A DNA stretch of 25,038 nt, from the NCBI GenBank assembly GCA_019162915.1, contig JAFLKZ010000002.1, positions 3,992 to 29,029 of the forward strand. The letters run 5' to 3'. A model generated the notes under the pieces. It did no database searches, was not told the origin of the DNA, and saw only the letters and a list, made by a program, of their open reading frames with translations. This stretch comes from Campylobacteraceae bacterium (GTDB lineage: Bacteria; Campylobacterota; Campylobacteria; Campylobacterales; Sulfurospirillaceae). A program made the position numbers and the translations under genes. Shown one piece after another: positions 8,113-16,525 of the stretch (the stretch's first letter is position 1; each line of letters opens with the position of its first letter).

Positions 8113-8166
8113 CAAATGGACAAAGATATACACTCTTTTCACGTAGCTAAAAAAAAGCAATCTTTC

Positions 8167-8172
8167 TATACT
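8167..8172 (+). promoter_or_regulatory. -10 element (TATACT) for the aminotransferase gene
   Basis: TATACT lies 26 bases before the ATG at 8199, with AAAGG as ribosome site at 8188-8192. It sits about 57 bases from the divergent promoter of the AraC-type gene, so one regulator-bound site between them could affect both. Confidence 0.42.
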
Positions 8173-8198
8173 ATCACATCAATTTCAAAGGTTTATCT

Positions 8199-9362
8199 AT
8201 GCAATCAAAATTTGCCAAACGTGTGGCCACTACTTCTCGTTCATTTACAAGAACTATCCTCGATTTAACAGCACAAAGCGACATTATCTCTTTTGCAGGC
8301 GGTCTTCCTGATGCTTCGTTATTTCCCAAAGCGCTTTTTAAAAACTATGCGAATGCTCTTTTTGAAAAAGATGACAACTTACTGTTTCAATACAGCAATG
8401 CCTCAGGTGTAGAAGCCCTAAAAATAGAAATAGCAAAGCAATACGATGAGACAACGTCTAAAGAAATTATGCTGACAAATGGTTCGCAACAAGCACTTGA
8501 TTTGGTATGTAAAACTTTTTTGGATGAAAAAAATTGCATCATTGTGGAAGACCCTAGCTATTTAGCTGCTCTTAATCTTTTTCATATGTATGACGCTGAT
8601 ATTAAAACCATTCCCCTTCACCAGGATGGAGCAGATTTGACATCGCTCGAAGAATTATTTTCGACATGTAAACCTAAGTTTTTTTATACCATTCCTGTAT
8701 TCCAAAATCCAACAGGCTACGAATACACACTTGAAAATAAACAAGAAGTTGCACGACTTGCCAAAAAATACGATGTCATTCTCCTTGAAGATAGCCCTTA
8801 CGAAGCGTTGCGCTATGAGGGAGCGAAAAGTACTTCTTTTGCTACTTTATTACCAGAACTGACTATTTCTCTTGGAACTTTTTCTAAAACATTAGCACCT
8901 GATTTTAGAATCGGCTGGATAAAAGCACCACATAACATCATCGAAGCGCTTATAGGTAGCAAGGAAAGTACCGATTTGCAAAACTCAAAGTTTTTTCAAC
9001 ATATTGCGGCAATGATGATTCAAAATGGTGATTTAAAAAGGCATACCCAAGCATTGATTGCGCACTATAAAGTGAAGCGAGATACGATGATTCAAGAACT
9101 TGAAGAAAATTTTGGAGAGAGTATCTCTTTTGTAAAACCAAAAGGAGGCATGTTTATCTGGGTTAATTTTAAAAATTGTAAAGATAGTATGCAACTCTTT
9201 GAAAGCGCTATTCAAAAAGGAGTTGCTTTTGTTCCAGGAAGTGTCTTTTTTGCGGATAAAAGAGTTAGCTCATTTGGGAGATTAAATTATACCAATTCCA
9301 ATTTAGCGCAGATAAAAATGGGAATTGAAAAATTATATGATGCCTATGCGGGATTTAACTAA
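8199..9362 (+). CDS. Class I/II PLP-dependent aminotransferase
   Basis: 387 residues, the full length of the family. PLP-binding residues are in place: Asn170 in VFQNPTG, Asp198 and Tyr201 in LLEDSPYEA, Lys230 in LGTFSKTLAPDFRIGW with Arg237 next to the phosphate, and Arg near the C-terminus (FGRLNYTN) for the substrate carboxylate. The SFAGGLPDASLFP start resembles 2-aminoadipate/LysN and valine-pyruvate type transaminases, and the aminotransferase half of MocR regulators, but no DNA-binding domain is fused here. Substrate cannot be told. Divergent from an AraC/GyrI regulator; its stop codon overlaps the end of the convergent DUF89 gene by 8 bases. Confidence 0.9.
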   Translation: MQSKFAKRVATTSRSFTRTILDLTAQSDIISFAGGLPDASLFPKALFKNYANALFEKDDNLLFQYSNASGVEALKIEIAKQYDETTSKEIMLTNGSQQALDLVCKTFLDEKNCIIVEDPSYLAALNLFHMYDADIKTIPLHQDGADLTSLEELFSTCKPKFFYTIPVFQNPTGYEYTLENKQEVARLAKKYDVILLEDSPYEALRYEGAKSTSFATLLPELTISLGTFSKTLAPDFRIGWIKAPHNIIEALIGSKESTDLQNSKFFQHIAAMMIQNGDLKRHTQALIAHYKVKRDTMIQELEENFGESISFVKPKGGMFIWVNFKNCKDSMQLFESAIQKGVAFVPGSVFFADKRVSSFGRLNYTNSNLAQIKMGIEKLYDAYAGFN

Positions 9363-10218
9363 TCCCTTTTTTACACACAATATCACCTAACTTTGCCCCA
9401 ATGGCATGGGCAACTACTTCACATTTTACCTTGAGTAAAAAGAAGATAGGAAGCCCGCTAACCTCACCTAGGCATTCATAGTTGCCCATGCCCTTAGAGA
9501 TGATACACTGTGCTTTATCTAAAATAACTTTTGACTCCAAATTCATCAATTCTAGTGCAAGTCCAGGTGTAGGAACACCACTATCGATAATAGTAGCAAC
9601 TTCATTCAACCCTGAGGCAAATGCATCTTTACATGTAAGGTCATTGATGATGGGATTTCCTCGCACAAAATAATAGACTTGAATATGAGGGAACTGCTCA
9701 CATATAGTTTGAATATAAAGTTTATCAAAAATCTCTTCACCCGCGTTGTCTGCTAGATAAACAAGTGTTTGTGTTATTTGTAAAGTCGAGGCTAGTACTT
9801 CAAAATCATCTATGGCAAAATCAGTATGGTATATTTTCTCAAGTTCTTCACCCAAGTCATACATCATCACCGAAGCCAAATCTATGACATTCCCTGCTAC
9901 GGCTGTTTTGGTTGCTGTTAAAAGTTTATGGGAACTTTGTTGAATGGCATTTTCACAAAAAGGAATGAACTTTTTTGCCATTGCCGTGGAGCTTGCTTTG
10001 ACTTCTTGATACAAATCTTCAACATTTAAAAATGAGGCTATTTCTTCATATAAAGGTGTGGCATTGTGGGGAGGAGTGAGAGTGAAATCAAAGTTTTGAA
10101 TATGACGCAACGCCATTGCTTCTATTTTTTGAGAAGATACGATATCTACATGTAAAAGTTCGCAGACTCTGTTTGCTTGATTTTGAATACATGCTAAACA
10201 GTCATTGTGAATCTTCAT
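9355..10218 (-). CDS. DUF89 family metal-dependent phosphatase-like protein
   Basis: 287 residues. N-terminal Cys7-x2-Cys10 (CLACI), then AGNVID at 108-113, LADNAGE at 156-161, RGNPIINDLT at 186-195 and SKGMGNYE at 241-248: the Asp/Asn residues of these motifs form the divalent metal site of DUF89 (ARMT1-like) proteins, some of which hydrolyse phosphorylated metabolites as damage-control enzymes. The Cys pair marks the microbial subgroup. The physiological substrate is unknown. ATG start with an AGG six bases upstream; it follows the rplS terminator region by 85 bases. Confidence 0.85.
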   Translation of the reverse strand: MKIHNDCLACIQNQANRVCELLHVDIVSSQKIEAMALRHIQNFDFTLTPPHNATPLYEEIASFLNVEDLYQEVKASSTAMAKKFIPFCENAIQQSSHKLLTATKTAVAGNVIDLASVMMYDLGEELEKIYHTDFAIDDFEVLASTLQITQTLVYLADNAGEEIFDKLYIQTICEQFPHIQVYYFVRGNPIINDLTCKDAFASGLNEVATIIDSGVPTPGLALELMNLESKVILDKAQCIISKGMGNYECLGEVSGLPIFFLLKVKCEVVAHAIGAKLGDIVCKKGIS

Positions 10219-10253
10219 ATACTACCTGTTACAAAATTTTAGGGAAAAGAGAT

Positions 10254-10293
10254 AAAAAAAGAGGGGTGACAGTAGCTTCATACAACTACTGTC
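10254..10293 (-). terminator. Terminator candidate after rplS
   Basis: An 8-bp perfect stem (GACAGTAG at 10268-10275 pairing with 10286-10293, 10-base loop) lies 10 bases past the rplS stop; the minus strand then reads ACCCCTC followed by seven Ts. The T-run is set back 7 bases from the stem, so efficiency is uncertain, but its place at the end of the long ribosomal array fits. Confidence 0.55.
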
Positions 10294-10303
10294 TAAAAAA
10301 TAG

Positions 10304-10660
10304 TTATTTTCTAAGTTCTTTAATTTTTGCAGCTTTACCACGTCTATCTCTAAGATAGAAGAGTTTAGCACGTCTTACAAGTCCGCGTCTAAGAACAATA
10401 ATCTCATCAATACTATCTGAATAGATTGGGAAGATTCTCTCAACACCGATACTGTTAGCACCGATTTTACGAACCATAAAAGTTTCGCCAGTACCTTGTC
10501 CACGTCTAGCAATACAAACGCCCTCAAATTGCTGGATACGTTGTTTATCGCCCTCAACAATTTTTACAGCAACTCTTAGTGTATCACCTGCTCTAAAAGC
10601 TGGCACATTTTTTGTAGCAATCTGTCCCGCTTCGAAAGCTTCGATAAATTTATTTCTCAT
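10304..10660 (-). CDS. rplS: 50S ribosomal protein L19
   Basis: 118 residues from the ATG at 10660 (MRNKFIEAFE), which has AAGGA seven bases upstream; an upstream TTG in frame at 10681 is not supported. Conserved segments include FRAGDTLRV, QQFEGVCIARRG, FMVRKIGANSIGVERIFP and LRRGLVRRAKLFYLR, covering nearly the whole protein. L19 lies at the 30S-50S interface. Last gene of the rpsP-khpA-rimM-trmD-rplS cluster, 17 bases after trmD. Confidence 0.97.
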   Translation of the reverse strand: MRNKFIEAFEAGQIATKNVPAFRAGDTLRVAVKIVEGDKQRIQQFEGVCIARRGQGTGETFMVRKIGANSIGVERIFPIYSDSIDEIIVLRRGLVRRAKLFYLRDRRGKAAKIKELRK

Positions 10661-10677
10661 GTATAATCCTTTTTTGT

Positions 10678-11370
10678 TCAATGCCTCGCATTAAAGCGAG
10701 AAAACAGATCTGGTCTGAAATACTTTGTCTTTGATTCAGACATTTTATTTTTTAAGCTTGTGATTTTAGCGTGATTTCCCTTTAAAAACTCTGAGGGAAC
10801 CAATTTATCTTCATAAATTGGAGGTTTTGAGAAAGATGGGGCTTCTAAAAGCTCATTTTCAAAACTTTCAACACTTAAAGAGGCTTCATTGCCTAGTACA
10901 TTTTGAATATTGCGACTTATCGCATCACTCATTACGAGACTCGCAAGCTCTCCTCCAGTTAAGACATAATCTCCAATAGAGAAGACTTCATCACCATACG
11001 TTTCAATAACTCTCTCGTCAATACCTTCATATCTTCCACATACAAACACAAGATGCTCTTTTTTTGCTAATCTTTTAGCGTCTATTTGCACAAATGGTTT
11101 TCCAGCAGGTGTTGGAAAAATAAAATAAGCATCAGGATTTTCTTTTTTAATAGTATCTAAAACATCAAACAATGGCTGAGGAAAAAGCAAAAGTCCTGCT
11201 CCACCACCTGCTTGATAATCATCTACTTTTCCATGTTTATTTTTTGTAAAATCTCTAGGATTATAAAAATTAATGGAAAGAAGATTGTTTTGGATAGCAC
11301 GTTTTAAAATAGAATCTTCAAAATATGAAGATATTAAACTTTCAAAAAGCGTTACGTAGGTAAAACGCAT
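10678..11370 (-). CDS. trmD: tRNA (guanine-N1-)-methyltransferase, m1G37
   Basis: SPOUT methyltransferase of 230 residues that makes m1G37 next to the anticodon, preventing frameshifts. N-terminal TLFESLISSYFEDSILKRA, the KVDDYQAGGGAGLLLFPQPL stretch, and the trefoil-knot SAM site FVCGRYEGIDERV and GDYVLTGGELASLVM are all intact. The ATG at 11370 overlaps the rimM stop by one base (TGATG), so translation is coupled; an in-frame TTG 27 bases upstream is inside rimM and unlikely. Confidence 0.96.
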   Translation of the reverse strand: MRFTYVTLFESLISSYFEDSILKRAIQNNLLSINFYNPRDFTKNKHGKVDDYQAGGGAGLLLFPQPLFDVLDTIKKENPDAYFIFPTPAGKPFVQIDAKRLAKKEHLVFVCGRYEGIDERVIETYGDEVFSIGDYVLTGGELASLVMSDAISRNIQNVLGNEASLSVESFENELLEAPSFSKPPIYEDKLVPSEFLKGNHAKITSLKNKMSESKTKYFRPDLFSRFNARH

Positions 11371-11909
11371 CAGGAGTTTTCCAAAATTCCTAGGCAATCC
11401 TTAGTGTGAATCTCTTTCTTTTCTACATCAAACGAGACAATATACCGATCAATATAAGGAATATAGAAACTCTTTACCATTCCACTTTGCACTAAAGTAT
11501 CATCCGTTGAAACTACGAGATAATCAGTCGCAGCGATGCGTTCTATCTCTTCAACAATTCCTAAACACTTCTCATCATCTATAATACGTGAACCCATCAT
11601 ATCGAACCAAAAAAATTCTCCTTCTTGAAGGTGACACTCTTTAGCCGAATTTTCATGTGTTGTGAGTAAAAATGTATTGACAAGTTTTGAGGCTGCTTCT
11701 CTATTTTGATATCCCACAAAAGAGATTAAACCACTCTTAGCATTATAGGAGTGAATTTCTAGTGTTTCATTTTTTTGAGTAGAAAACTTACTCCCTTTTT
11801 GAAACTGCTCTGGAAAATCACAATGAAGATGAAGCTTTAGCTCCCCTTTTAAACCCACGAGCCGCCCTACTTGAGCGACTTCTATGAGTGAGCTTTGGTT
11901 ATTCATCAT
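11370..11909 (-). CDS. rimM: 16S rRNA processing protein RimM
   Basis: Assembly factor for the 30S head that binds S19. About 179 residues with an N-terminal beta-barrel (SLIEVAQVGRLVGLKGELKL) and a C-terminal PRC-barrel (GEFFWFDMMGSRIIDDEKCLGIVEEI, SFYIPYIDRYI). The frame has an ATG at 11942, but that would overlap khpA by 44 bases; I choose one of the tandem ATGs at 11909/11906, which overlap the khpA stop by 11 or 8 bases and give a family-like N-terminus. Confidence 0.93.
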   Translation of the reverse strand: MMNNQSSLIEVAQVGRLVGLKGELKLHLHCDFPEQFQKGSKFSTQKNETLEIHSYNAKSGLISFVGYQNREAASKLVNTFLLTTHENSAKECHLQEGEFFWFDMMGSRIIDDEKCLGIVEEIERIAATDYLVVSTDDTLVQSGMVKSFYIPYIDRYIVSFDVEKKEIHTKDCLGILENS

Positions 11910-12144
11910 TTGCTTTGACAGTAACTCTATAAGATTTACCATCTTTTGCTTTACAACCAGAGATGAGTGTCTTGAGTGAATTGATCATCTTGCCATCTTT
12001 GCCAATCAACTTGCCCGTATCTACTTTATCTGCATAGATGACAACTTCGCAAAATGTTTCATCAACATCACTTCGCTCAACTCTCACACCATTTGGATTG
12101 TCAACCAAAAGCTTGGCAAACTCTTCTAGAAATTTGTCAATCAT
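11899..12144 (-). CDS. khpA: KH-domain RNA-binding protein KhpA
   Basis: 81-residue single KH domain with the RNA-contacting GKDG loop at 48-51 (KLIGKDGKMINSLK). KhpA-type proteins bind RNA broadly, often with KhpB/Jag, and influence cell division and small-RNA biology; the partner is not in this window. It starts 2 bases after the rpsP stop and ends inside the beginning of rimM, matching the usual rpsP-khpA-rimM-trmD-rplS order. Confidence 0.93.
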   Translation of the reverse strand: MIDKFLEEFAKLLVDNPNGVRVERSDVDETFCEVVIYADKVDTGKLIGKDGKMINSLKTLISGCKAKDGKSYRVTVKANDE

Positions 12145-12146
12145 GA

Positions 12147-12377
12147 TTATTTTCCAGTGATTTTAGCAACCCTGTCACTAAGCTTTGCGCCAACACTTTT
12201 CCAATAAGCCAATCTCTCTGCATCAAATTTGATGGTTTGTGGCTCTGTTAATGGGTTGTAATAGCCAATTGACTCAATCCAACCACCATCACGTTTTTTT
12301 CTACTATCTGTAATTACGATTCTATAAAATGGAGTTTTATTTCTACCCATTCTTGTTAATCTAACAACTGTTGCCAT
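12147..12377 (-). CDS. rpsP: 30S ribosomal protein S16
   Basis: 76 residues, slightly short for S16 but complete: VVRLTRMGRNKTPFYRIVITDSRKKRDG, IESIGYYNPL and WKSVGAKLSDRV. ATG with AAGGAG seven bases upstream. The 73-base leader between ffh and rpsP holds a 26-bp perfect palindrome, which could fold in the mRNA or serve as a protein site in DNA. Confidence 0.97.
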   Translation of the reverse strand: MATVVRLTRMGRNKTPFYRIVITDSRKKRDGGWIESIGYYNPLTEPQTIKFDAERLAYWKSVGAKLSDRVAKITGK

Positions 12378-12399
12378 TTTCGGTCTCCTTAAATTATTT

Positions 12400-12443
12400 A
12401 CGACTTAGATTTACATGTAAGCTTACATGTAAATATAAATCGT
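12400..12443. repeat. 26-bp perfect palindrome made of two fused TTACATGTAA units
   Basis: Two copies of TTACATGTAA (12411-12420 and 12423-12432) are joined by GC, giving a perfect palindrome at 12409-12434. The flanks ACGA (12400-12403) and TCGT (12440-12443) also pair, so RNA from either strand can form an 11-bp stem with a 4-base loop plus an outer 4-bp clamp. It lies in the ffh-rpsP gap and is not followed by a T-run on the minus strand, so it does not look like a standard terminator. Possible roles are mRNA processing, stabilisation or protein binding. Confidence 0.85.
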
Positions 12444-12450
12444 CACTTAC

Positions 12451-13794
12451 CTATCTTGGAATTTGCGCTTGCTTAGACTGAGAGAGCATATTTTGCAAAT
12501 CTTGCATCCCTTTTTTACCTGAAAACTTTTTAGCCATCTTTGCTGCATTTTGGAACTGCTTTAAGAACCGATTGACTTCTTGTTGTGATAAACCTGAGCC
12601 TTCCGCAATTCTTCTTTTTCGGCTATTGTTTAAAAGTTCAGGGTCAATTCTCTCTTTTTTAGTCATAGAACCTATCATTGCTTTAATACGCTTCATTTCT
12701 ACGGAATTTTCCAAATCAACGTCTTTAAGCTTTCCTGCCATGGATGAAAGTCCTGGAATCATCCCTAAAAGAGATTTCATACTTCCTAATTTTTTCATCT
12801 GTTCCATTTGCTCTAAAAAATCATTAAAGTTAAACTCACCTTTTTTGATTTTTTTATTCATTGCCCTAGCTTGTTTTTCATCGATGATAGAGCTTGTTTT
12901 TTCCGCTAATGTTTCAAGATCACCCTCACCCATTAGTCGACTAACAATTCGCTCAGGAATAAAATGTTCTAAATCCGCAACTTTCTCACCTACGCCAACA
13001 AAACGAAGGGGAACATTCGTTTGCTCTGCGATACCAAGAGCTACGCCACCTTTACCATCACCATCATATTTACTTAAAATAACACCACTAAGTGTAATTT
13101 TTTCATGAAAAGTAACCGCACTTTTGACAGCATCTTGACCAGTCATCGCATCTGCTACATAGAAAATTTCATCGGGGACTACACTGCTTTTGATAGATTC
13201 AAGTTCACTCATCAAGGCTGCATCAATAGCCAAACGACCTGCTGTATCGATTAAAACAACATCATACAAACCATCTTTGGCTTTTTTCATTGCATTTTGA
13301 GCTATAACAAGTGGATTTGAAACATTTTCTTCCGTGTAAAGATCAACTTCATTCGCTAAACATAGTTGTCGTAATTGTTCAACTGCCGCTAAACGCTGAA
13401 GATCACACGCTACTACTAAAACTTTTTTTTGTCTAAGCTTAAGATAATGTGCTAGCTTAACTGTCGTTGTTGTCTTACCGCTTCCTTGTAATCCTACCAT
13501 CAATACTGTTGTTGGTGGTTTTGAGGAAAAAACAAAACCTTGCTTTCCAGGAACCGTTAAAATAGCTAATAAATTTGTTTTTAAAGAACGTAAAAAATTG
13601 ACTTGTCCAATGCCTTTGGCTTTCGTTTCAATCTCAACTTGACGCAATAAATCACGAACAATTTTATGATGAACATCTGCTTTAAGTAAGGCCTTTTTAA
13701 GGTTCTCAAGCGCAGTTTTTAAAGATTTTTCATCATCACTGAAACGAATTTTATTGATTGCTGATCTAAAAGAATCGGTTAAACCCTCGAACAC
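12451..13794 (-). CDS. ffh: Signal recognition particle protein Ffh
   Basis: SRP GTPase of 447 residues that binds 4.5S RNA and signal sequences and delivers ribosomes to FtsY. N domain at 1-85, P-loop GLQGSGKTTT at 101-110, G2-type stretch DLQRLAAVEQL (usually DxxRPAA, here Leu for Pro135), DTAGR at 183-187, then KYDGDGKGG, and a methionine-rich M domain from about 310 with the RNA-binding helices (NNSRKRRIAEGSG). The start is GTG with AAGGA seven bases upstream. It has its own promoter candidate although it sits in a long array. Confidence 0.97.
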   Translation of the reverse strand: MFEGLTDSFRSAINKIRFSDDEKSLKTALENLKKALLKADVHHKIVRDLLRQVEIETKAKGIGQVNFLRSLKTNLLAILTVPGKQGFVFSSKPPTTVLMVGLQGSGKTTTTVKLAHYLKLRQKKVLVVACDLQRLAAVEQLRQLCLANEVDLYTEENVSNPLVIAQNAMKKAKDGLYDVVLIDTAGRLAIDAALMSELESIKSSVVPDEIFYVADAMTGQDAVKSAVTFHEKITLSGVILSKYDGDGKGGVALGIAEQTNVPLRFVGVGEKVADLEHFIPERIVSRLMGEGDLETLAEKTSSIIDEKQARAMNKKIKKGEFNFNDFLEQMEQMKKLGSMKSLLGMIPGLSSMAGKLKDVDLENSVEMKRIKAMIGSMTKKERIDPELLNNSRKRRIAEGSGLSQQEVNRFLKQFQNAAKMAKKFSGKKGMQDLQNMLSQSKQAQIPR

Positions 13795-13818
13795 TAGACT
13801 ATCCTTGCTTTTTTATTA

Positions 13819-13824
13819 ATTATA
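13819..13824 (-). promoter_or_regulatory. -10 element (TATAAT) in front of ffh
   Basis: A consensus TATAAT on the minus strand lies 24 bases before the ffh GTG, in the 107-base gap that is the largest break in the cheZ-rplS array. It would let ffh and the ribosomal genes be expressed independently of the upstream genes. No convincing -35 box. Confidence 0.5.
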
Positions 13825-13901
13825 AAAGTGCTTCCCATAAAGGAACGCAATGATACAAAAAAAATACTTTAAACTAAATAAATTCTTAAAATTGACATTC
13901 T

Positions 13902-14630
13902 CTAAGAACTAAATCTGGAGAAATCTTCTGGCTCTTTTGCTTGAAAAATATAACCTAATAGCATTATTTTTGAAGCATGTAACATCATACGTTTAAATGG
14001 TCTTCCGCCATACTCTGAATCACCTTGTATTGGAGAAGCTATACTTTTAAGGTGAACTCTAATTTGATGGGTTCGCCCTGTTTCTATCGTGACCTTTACC
14101 TTTGACCTTTTACCCTCAACCATCATAGGCTCCACATGACTAATCGCTTCTTTGCCTTCAGAACTTATCTTGCTATGTGCACTATTGCCCTTCTTGATAG
14201 TTAATATTGGGGCATTAATGGTAACTGCCTCTGCGATACGTCCCTCAACAATAGCAATATACTCTTTGGTAACTTCTCTTTTTTTAAAAGCCTCAACCGC
14301 TTTTTCTCTAAAAGCATCGTCTTTAGTCAGCAACAAAACGCCACTGGTATCTTTATCTAATCGATGCAAAAGTGGTAATTTCTTTATCAAAGCTATCTCT
14401 TCAGAAGTTACAAACGCTGGTTTATCAACCGCAACAATAAAATCATCTTCAAAAATAGTCTTAATTTTTCCAATTTTTTCAACTTTGAACGTTGCATTAC
14501 CGTTCATTTCACCTCTGGCTACCGAGACTTTTTTGCCTTCAGAATAAACCACGCCTCTATCTATCAAATCTTTTGCAGCACGGTTTGAGATCTCTTCTTG
14601 TTGTGCTAAAAGTTTATATGCTTTTTCCAT
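13902..14630 (-). CDS. RluA-family pseudouridine synthase
   Basis: 242 residues. An N-terminal S4-like RNA-binding segment (ISNRAAKDLIDRGVVYSEGKKV) precedes the catalytic domain with HRLDKDTSG at 89-97, where Asp92 is the nucleophilic aspartate of the family, and the C-terminal TGRTHQIRVHL and GDSEYGG motifs. It isomerises uridine in rRNA or tRNA, but the exact target (RluD, RluC or TruC type) cannot be told; it is shorter than E. coli RluC and RluD. ATG start with AGGAAA upstream, overlapping the end of waaA by 17 bases. The same neighbour relation to ffh and waaA is, to my knowledge, found in Campylobacter. Confidence 0.9.
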   Translation of the reverse strand: MEKAYKLLAQQEEISNRAAKDLIDRGVVYSEGKKVSVARGEMNGNATFKVEKIGKIKTIFEDDFIVAVDKPAFVTSEEIALIKKLPLLHRLDKDTSGVLLLTKDDAFREKAVEAFKKREVTKEYIAIVEGRIAEAVTINAPILTIKKGNSAHSKISSEGKEAISHVEPMMVEGKRSKVKVTIETGRTHQIRVHLKSIASPIQGDSEYGGRPFKRMMLHASKIMLLGYIFQAKEPEDFSRFSS

Positions 14631-15786
14631 TATTGTTTCCTAAAATTTCATTCAATAGAGGAAAAATATCCCCACTATTGATAATTGAACTATTTTTGAT
14701 ACTATCACTCTTCTCAAAAACACCTCTTAATTGTTCACATGTACATGTCACTATATTTTCAACACATTTGAAAAGTGCTTTTTGATTGAAAACATAAGGT
14801 CCACTAATAACCTTCGTGCCAAAAAATGCAGGTTCAAGGGGATTATGTCCTCCAATACCATCGATAAAAGAGCCACCCAAAATCACCACATCACACACTG
14901 CATAAAGATTGATTAGTTCTCCCATTTTATCACATAATACCACATCATCTTGTATTGTCTCATTTTGTGATATTCTAGAATACGTTAGCTGCTTCTCTTT
15001 GGCATAATTTTTCAAAAGTAACGCAACCCGTTCAAATCGCTCAGGATGTCTTGGAACAACTACCAAGAGATCATTTTTTAGTAATTCGATATGAGAGAGT
15101 ATCAATGCTTCTTCATTTTCATGCGTACTTGCTAAAATAACAACCCTTTTCCCTTTTGGTTTGTCATACTGTTTTGTAATACCAATCTGTTGAAATGTTT
15201 TAATGTTTCCACTCACGCGTACATCTTTTGCCCCAAGTTCCATCAATCTTTGCTTATCAACTTGACTTTGCGCAAACACAACATCAATATGCCTAAATAT
15301 CCAGCGATACAAAAATCCAAATCGTACATACGACTGATACGAGTTATCAGAAACGCGTGCATTCATTAAAATTGTTTTCATCCCTTTTATCTTCGCCACC
15401 ACAAAAAGAGAAGGCCAAAGCTCTGCTTCCATCACCACAAGCGTTTTTTGCTTCGTTATCCAAAAAGGGAGAAAAATCTCATAGGGCAAATAACGGATAT
15501 TGGCATGAGCGACCTTGGAGGCTTCTTTAAAACCAGTCTGCGTAATCACACTAATATTGATTTCTTCTGTTGTTATCTTTTCTATTAAAGGTAGAATGGA
15601 GCGAACCTCACCTAGAGAGCAGGCGTGAAACCAGATACCACTTTTTTCGAAAGAGCTATTGTTTTTGAGAAAAAAACGAGAGGGAATCGAATCTTTATAT
15701 TTTGGCTTAAACCGCAGATAGACTAAAACTGGCAACGCTAAAATATAAAGTAGCGTTGCCAAGATGGTATAAAAGAATAAGGTCAA
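14614..15786 (-). CDS. waaA: 3-deoxy-D-manno-octulosonic acid (Kdo) transferase
   Basis: Adds Kdo to lipid A precursor at the inner face of the cytoplasmic membrane. 390 residues; an N-terminal membrane anchor at about 3-24, then the GT-B fold with WFHACSLGEVRSILPLI (acceptor side, catalytic Glu), ASTHENEEALIL, VVPRHPERF, and GGSFIDGIGGHNPLEP, the family signature for Kdo-nucleotide binding. The start is a TTG; no ATG is available, and GAGG seven bases upstream supports it. It begins 2 bases after the zinc-ribbon gene. Confidence 0.94.
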   Translation of the reverse strand: MTLFFYTILATLLYILALPVLVYLRFKPKYKDSIPSRFFLKNNSSFEKSGIWFHACSLGEVRSILPLIEKITTEEINISVITQTGFKEASKVAHANIRYLPYEIFLPFWITKQKTLVVMEAELWPSLFVVAKIKGMKTILMNARVSDNSYQSYVRFGFLYRWIFRHIDVVFAQSQVDKQRLMELGAKDVRVSGNIKTFQQIGITKQYDKPKGKRVVILASTHENEEALILSHIELLKNDLLVVVPRHPERFERVALLLKNYAKEKQLTYSRISQNETIQDDVVLCDKMGELINLYAVCDVVILGGSFIDGIGGHNPLEPAFFGTKVISGPYVFNQKALFKCVENIVTCTCEQLRGVFEKSDSIKNSSIINSGDIFPLLNEILGNNNGKSI

Positions 15787-15788
15787 AC

Positions 15789-16511
15789 TTATGCCTCTAT
15801 GAGGACCTCTATCTCTTTATACAAAATACGTCCACAATGAGGACAAGTTATAATGTCATCTTGCTTTAGTACACTTGCATAGGTTTTATCATTAATGCGC
15901 ATAAAACAACCATAACATGCTTGTTTTCGAACAGGAACAACGGTTGTATTTTCTGCCCATTTTCTAATTTTTTGGTAAAAAGTTAGTATTTTTTGACTCA
16001 TCAAAGAAACTAATTCATCTTTATTTTGATAAACATTTTTTCTCTCTAATTCTATATGCTGCATCTGCTCTTCGATAGATTTTTTAATTTCTTCCGCTTC
16101 ACTAACCGCTTCAGCTAATTTTTCTTGCAATGCAATAATATTATGTTGCTTCATATCGATAATTTTATCTAAACGAACTATCTCTTCATTCGCAAAATCA
16201 CACTGCTCTTTTGAAATTTCTTCTTCAAGCTGTAAAGCTTTAACTTCTTTAGCTGTTTTAACCAAAGCACTTTTCTTTGTAAGGTCTTTCAGTTTAGAAG
16301 AAAGTTCTGCTAAATGAACTTCATTTTTACCTTTTTTTAATTTGGCATCCATAATATCAGCGTGAAGTGTATCAACTTGTGATTTAAACTCTTTCTCTTT
16401 ATCGAGAGAAATTTTTAACATCTTCTCAACTTTTGCGATGCGCGGTCCAAAATCATCTATATCTTTGTCTAGCGTGGAAAGTTCAATCAACTGTTCTAAA
16501 TACTTATTCAT
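15789..16511 (-). CDS. flgZ: Coiled-coil zinc-ribbon protein, FlgZ/HP0958 type
   Basis: 240 residues: a long coiled-coil hairpin (about 5-185) followed by a C4 zinc ribbon with Cys199, Cys202, Cys223 and Cys226 (CYGC and CPHC). This matches Helicobacter HP0958, shown to bind RpoN and flagellar mRNA and to be needed for flagellation. As I recall, HP0958 also lies beside kdtA/waaA, a Nif3 homologue and glyQ, as here, which supports orthology. Zinc-ribbon relatives of this type occur outside flagellated bacteria, so the flagellar role here is inferred. Confidence 0.85.
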   Translation of the reverse strand: MNKYLEQLIELSTLDKDIDDFGPRIAKVEKMLKISLDKEKEFKSQVDTLHADIMDAKLKKGKNEVHLAELSSKLKDLTKKSALVKTAKEVKALQLEEEISKEQCDFANEEIVRLDKIIDMKQHNIIALQEKLAEAVSEAEEIKKSIEEQMQHIELERKNVYQNKDELVSLMSQKILTFYQKIRKWAENTTVVPVRKQACYGCFMRINDKTYASVLKQDDIITCPHCGRILYKEIEVLIEA

Positions 16512-16525
16512 ATCTTTGGTGTCCT

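Noticed and set aside
14737..14748. ACATGTACATGT palindrome in waaA as a further motif copy
   Set aside because: It shares the CATGT core but lacks the TAA/TTA ends, so it was not counted.
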